Assembly: GCF_032884065.1 (NCBI RefSeq)
Contig: NC_088863.1
Span: forward strand, 41,882,880-41,946,879
Length of the DNA: 64,000 bases
Direction: 5' to 3'
DNA from: Artemia franciscana
Taxonomy: Eukaryota > Arthropoda > Branchiopoda > Anostraca > Artemiidae
Shown here: in pieces, positions 62,080 to 64,000 of the stretch
Position numbering within the stretch: the stretch's first letter is position 1
Layout of the letters: every line of letters begins with the position of its first letter
Made by a program: the position numbers and the translations under genes
Notes under the pieces: model-generated
The model's input: the letters and a program-made list of their open reading frames with translations, nothing else
Told to the model about the DNA's origin: nothing
Database searches by the model: none

Positions 62080-63150
62080 ATTAAATAACATAGGAAATCT
62101 AAAGCACTCTAAGTGACACTACTTTTGGAAAATTGATAGGATTTTTCCATTCACTACCCTAGCAAAAGCATGTCGACTTCTTTAATTAGTATTAAGTTAA
62201 TTTGGTCCATTACATAAGGTTAATTTAAGTTGGTAATATAAGTTACAACATAGTTCATTTGATTCATTTACCAGTTATAGGAAATGATAACCTATCTCTA
62301 TGTGTACTATTATGCATAAAATTTATTTTGAAACTTCCTTCGTCACGTTCATGTTCAAATCTACATCAACGTTTTTTTTTTTTTACAATGTTTGTAGACT
62401 TGAAAAAAACGCATACCAATTTTTACAGTCTGTGTAATGGGGGGTGGATCAAAATTGTTCAGCAAACTTAACATTTTAAGAAGGGACTTACTGTATTTTT
62501 TTGTTAGTAATGTCTATTATCTAGCTTGGGTAAGCTCAACCAATGTAAAAATTTTCCACTATTACATGTTATTCTGTAAACCCTGCTGTTTTTGTCAAAT
62601 ATTTTATAGTATTTATTTAGCAATGATGTCGCTGGTAGTTGATTTTCGAAGTCTATTTGAAAGTTTGATTTTGGTAATGCCTCTTAACGGACAGATTTTT
62701 TTTACAATTTTTTTTCCTTTATTCTTTTTTCCATATTTCAATAGTATGGTTAATAGTTTTTACAAGATAATATCTACCGGTTAAAATGTGGTTAATATAA
62801 AGCAAATCTTTATTTATTAATTTCTTAATTTATATAGTTAATTTCGAAACCTTCTGAAACAGTACAATAATTACCCTTCTTTTTAATCTGAAACGAATGA
62901 TGCGACAAAACACAAAAATAATGCTTTATGCTAATAATTCATTGGTCTATACTACCCAAAAATACAAATTCTTTTTTTTTTTAAATGAAAATATCGACAA
63001 TCAGTTCTTGAATTTCTTTTTTTTTTCTCAATTATAAAAACTAATTAGTTCCCCAAATTTTTTGGATGCTCCATTTAGAAGAAAAGATTATAATGAGATG
63101 ACTGATTTACGTTTAAGAACCTGATTGCCAGTATGATATCGTTTTTCGGA
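62080..63150. other. Unassigned end of MCMBP intron 3
   Basis: AT-rich and apparently repeat-free. A 115-codon hydrophobic frame (62437-62784) is likely incidental: it is phenylalanine-rich because the DNA is T-rich. Confidence 0.35.
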
Positions 63151-63154
63151 AAAA

Positions 63155-63178
63155 TCCTTAACCACATTCTTTTCCTAC
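63155..63178 (+). other. MCMBP: U12-type branch site and AC acceptor
   Basis: TCCTTAAC at 63155-63162 matches the U12 snRNA-pairing branch consensus (TTCCTTAAC) in its last eight positions. The acceptor AC is at 63177-63178. Spacing from the branch adenosine to the splice point is about 17 nt, inside the short range typical of this intron class. There is no polypyrimidine-AG acceptor here. Confidence 0.85.
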
Positions 63179-63445
63179 ATCCAAAACCCATTGCTTTCTG
63201 ACAAAAACTCTCCTGATGTTCCTGTTGAAAGTCTCTCTGCCTCTGAGGCTCGTTTGTCCAAGCGTTCTTTAGAAGAAGACGATGTAAATATGGAAGACGG
63301 AAGTTCAAATGAAGCGAATAAGAGGCTTTGCACATCTCCAACCCCTGCTACAACAGAAAATTCTACGTTGACGCCTACTTTTGATTCGAAGAAGATACTA
63401 AATTTTCCAATCCCGAATGAAAGGGGAATCGGCTGTATAGTAAAA
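63179..63445 (+). CDS. MCMBP: MCM complex-binding protein, exon 4
   Basis: This exon encodes 89 residues (140-228). The first part (IQNPLLSDKNSPDV onward) is a poorly conserved linker. The acidic, basic stretch SKRSLEEDDVNMEDG corresponds to the 'HKRSYEDDDDMD' of vertebrate MCMBP. The end, LNFPIPNERGIGCIVK, matches 'LNFPLPGEKGPACLVK'. The linker is serine- and proline-rich and probably disordered. The donor after AAA is GTAAGT at 63446 (U2-type, phase 0). The next expected residues (V-Y-E-D-W) are not in the remaining 555 bp, so the gene continues beyond the window. Confidence 0.92.
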
Positions 63446-63566
63446 GTAAGTTTTTTATGTTTTTTTTCAGTTCCTCTGAGTATTTGTCACAAAAAACTGG
63501 TCCAAAAACATAAATCATTTGTAGATGTCTAATTATACGAGCATTGGCTGTATAGTAAAAGCTAGT
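63430..63566 (+). repeat. Duplicated exon-4 donor segment
   Basis: GGCTGTATAGTAAAAG at 63431-63446 recurs at 63546-63561, with flanking similarity on both sides (AATCGGCTG against GCATTGGCTG, then GTAAGTTTTTTATG against GCTAGTTTTTACG). In the second copy the donor GTAAGT has become GCTAGT, so it should not be used. Confidence 0.8.
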
Positions 63567-64000
63567 TTTTACGCCTATTTTATTGTTTTCTTTATCCTTT
63601 TTTATATAGTAAGGACTTCCGTAAATAATTACAATAGGAATAGTTTGAACTTGCTAATGAGAAGCCGGAAAAAACAACATAAAATTCTATTACAAAAAGC
63701 ACCGTCCTAAACGAGTATAATGAAAGTCATAATAATTTTATGATAAGAAGCCAGAAAAATAATATACGAAAAAAACAATATACGTGAAACAAATATAGGT
63801 ATTGCACCAATTTTCGAATCCTGCAATGGAAAATCAGACTATACTTTGAAGCTTTTGACATCTTAAATTAATAAAGTTAATAGTGACAGAAATTGCAGTC
63901 CCTATTAAAGACATACAAATGTCAGATAATAAATGACGATTAAGGTTATTTTTGGCTATTTTGTTTCTACTTATTAAGGCTGTGCTGTCAGTGGTAATAG
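63567..64000. other. Start of MCMBP intron 4, unassigned
   Basis: AT-rich, with no exon or repeat recognised. Confidence 0.4.

Larger units (their letters stand above)
50218..63178 (+). other. MCMBP: MCMBP intron 3: U12-type AT-AC intron (12.96 kb)
   Basis: The 5' end ATATCCTTT (50218-50226) is a perfect match to the U12-type AT-AC donor. The 3' end has TCCTTAAC (63155-63162), the U12 branch-site core, and then the acceptor CCTAC ending at 63178, about 17 nt beyond the branch adenosine. Both flanking exons are in phase 0 here. No AG between the branch site and the conserved coding sequence can serve: the nearest upstream AG (63130-63131) would bring in a TGA at once. The intron is filled with repeats. 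Confidence 0.85.

Noticed and set aside
62437-62784. 115-codon hydrophobic frame as a membrane protein.
   Set aside because: Its phenylalanine and leucine content follows from T-rich intronic DNA. There is no family resemblance, and it lies within the MCMBP intron.
63130-63131. AG at 63130-63131 as the exon 4 acceptor.
   Set aside because: It would place a TGA in the reading frame at once and has the wrong phase for exon 3.
1-64000. tRNA, rRNA or snRNA genes.
   Set aside because: I saw no cloverleaf with A and B box promoter elements, and no rRNA or snRNA core sequence. A covariance-model search would be needed to exclude diverged ones.

Overview
This window looks like intronic and intergenic DNA from a large, AT-rich, repeat-laden animal genome. 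It has no prokaryotic gene layout. Coding sequence comes in short exons separated by introns of 6.8 to 16 kb, and most of the rest is interspersed repeats and decayed transposons. The repeat style suggests an arthropod, possibly a branchiopod crustacean such as Artemia. That is an impression from memory of such repeats, not a demonstrated assignment.

Host gene. I recognise one: MCMBP (MCM complex-binding protein), + strand, entering at about 27.05 kb and running off the right edge. Four exons can be placed with consistent phases: 27046-27103, 43059-43315, 50116-50217 and 63179-63445 (684 nt, 228 codons, the N-terminal third). The third intron (50218-63178) has AT and AC ends, a perfect U12-type 5' site and a U12-type branch site, so it is very probably spliced by the minor spliceosome.

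Layout. 0-5.4 kb: two copies of a foldback composite repeat and an array of related monomers. 5.4-12.9 kb: a hAT-like transposase C-terminus (- strand) and a badly decayed protein-primed (Polinton-type) DNA polymerase B (+ strand). 13.1-15.1 kb: an unrelated array of about 300-bp tandem repeats. 15.6-22.5 kb: monomer array, old and young foldback copies, and a LINE reverse transcriptase fragment. 22.5-26.9 kb: a second LINE fragment between inverted repeats, and a foldback element of 614 bp. 27-43 kb is MCMBP intron 1. It holds a hAT relic and a three-level nest: a hAT element with terminal inverted repeats and an 8-bp target duplication (33045-41875), interrupted by an APE-type LINE (34641-40191), itself interrupted by a foldback composite element (38255-39875). 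43.3-63.2 kb is introns 2 and 3, filled with monomer arrays and foldback composites.

Repeat system. Two abundant repeat families share one plan: a long 5' hairpin whose arms carry the boxes ACGAACAGAAATTACT and CGCTCTTTACGCTAAAG, then tandem copies of a common core monomer, then a short palindromic hairpin at the 3' end. One family ends in CAGTTCGT-TACC-ACGAACTG-TTTGA and the other in a GGCAGCGC-TATT-GCGCTGCC-like box. No protein is encoded in either. Apart from the U12-type intron, this modular foldback system is the most distinctive thing in the window.
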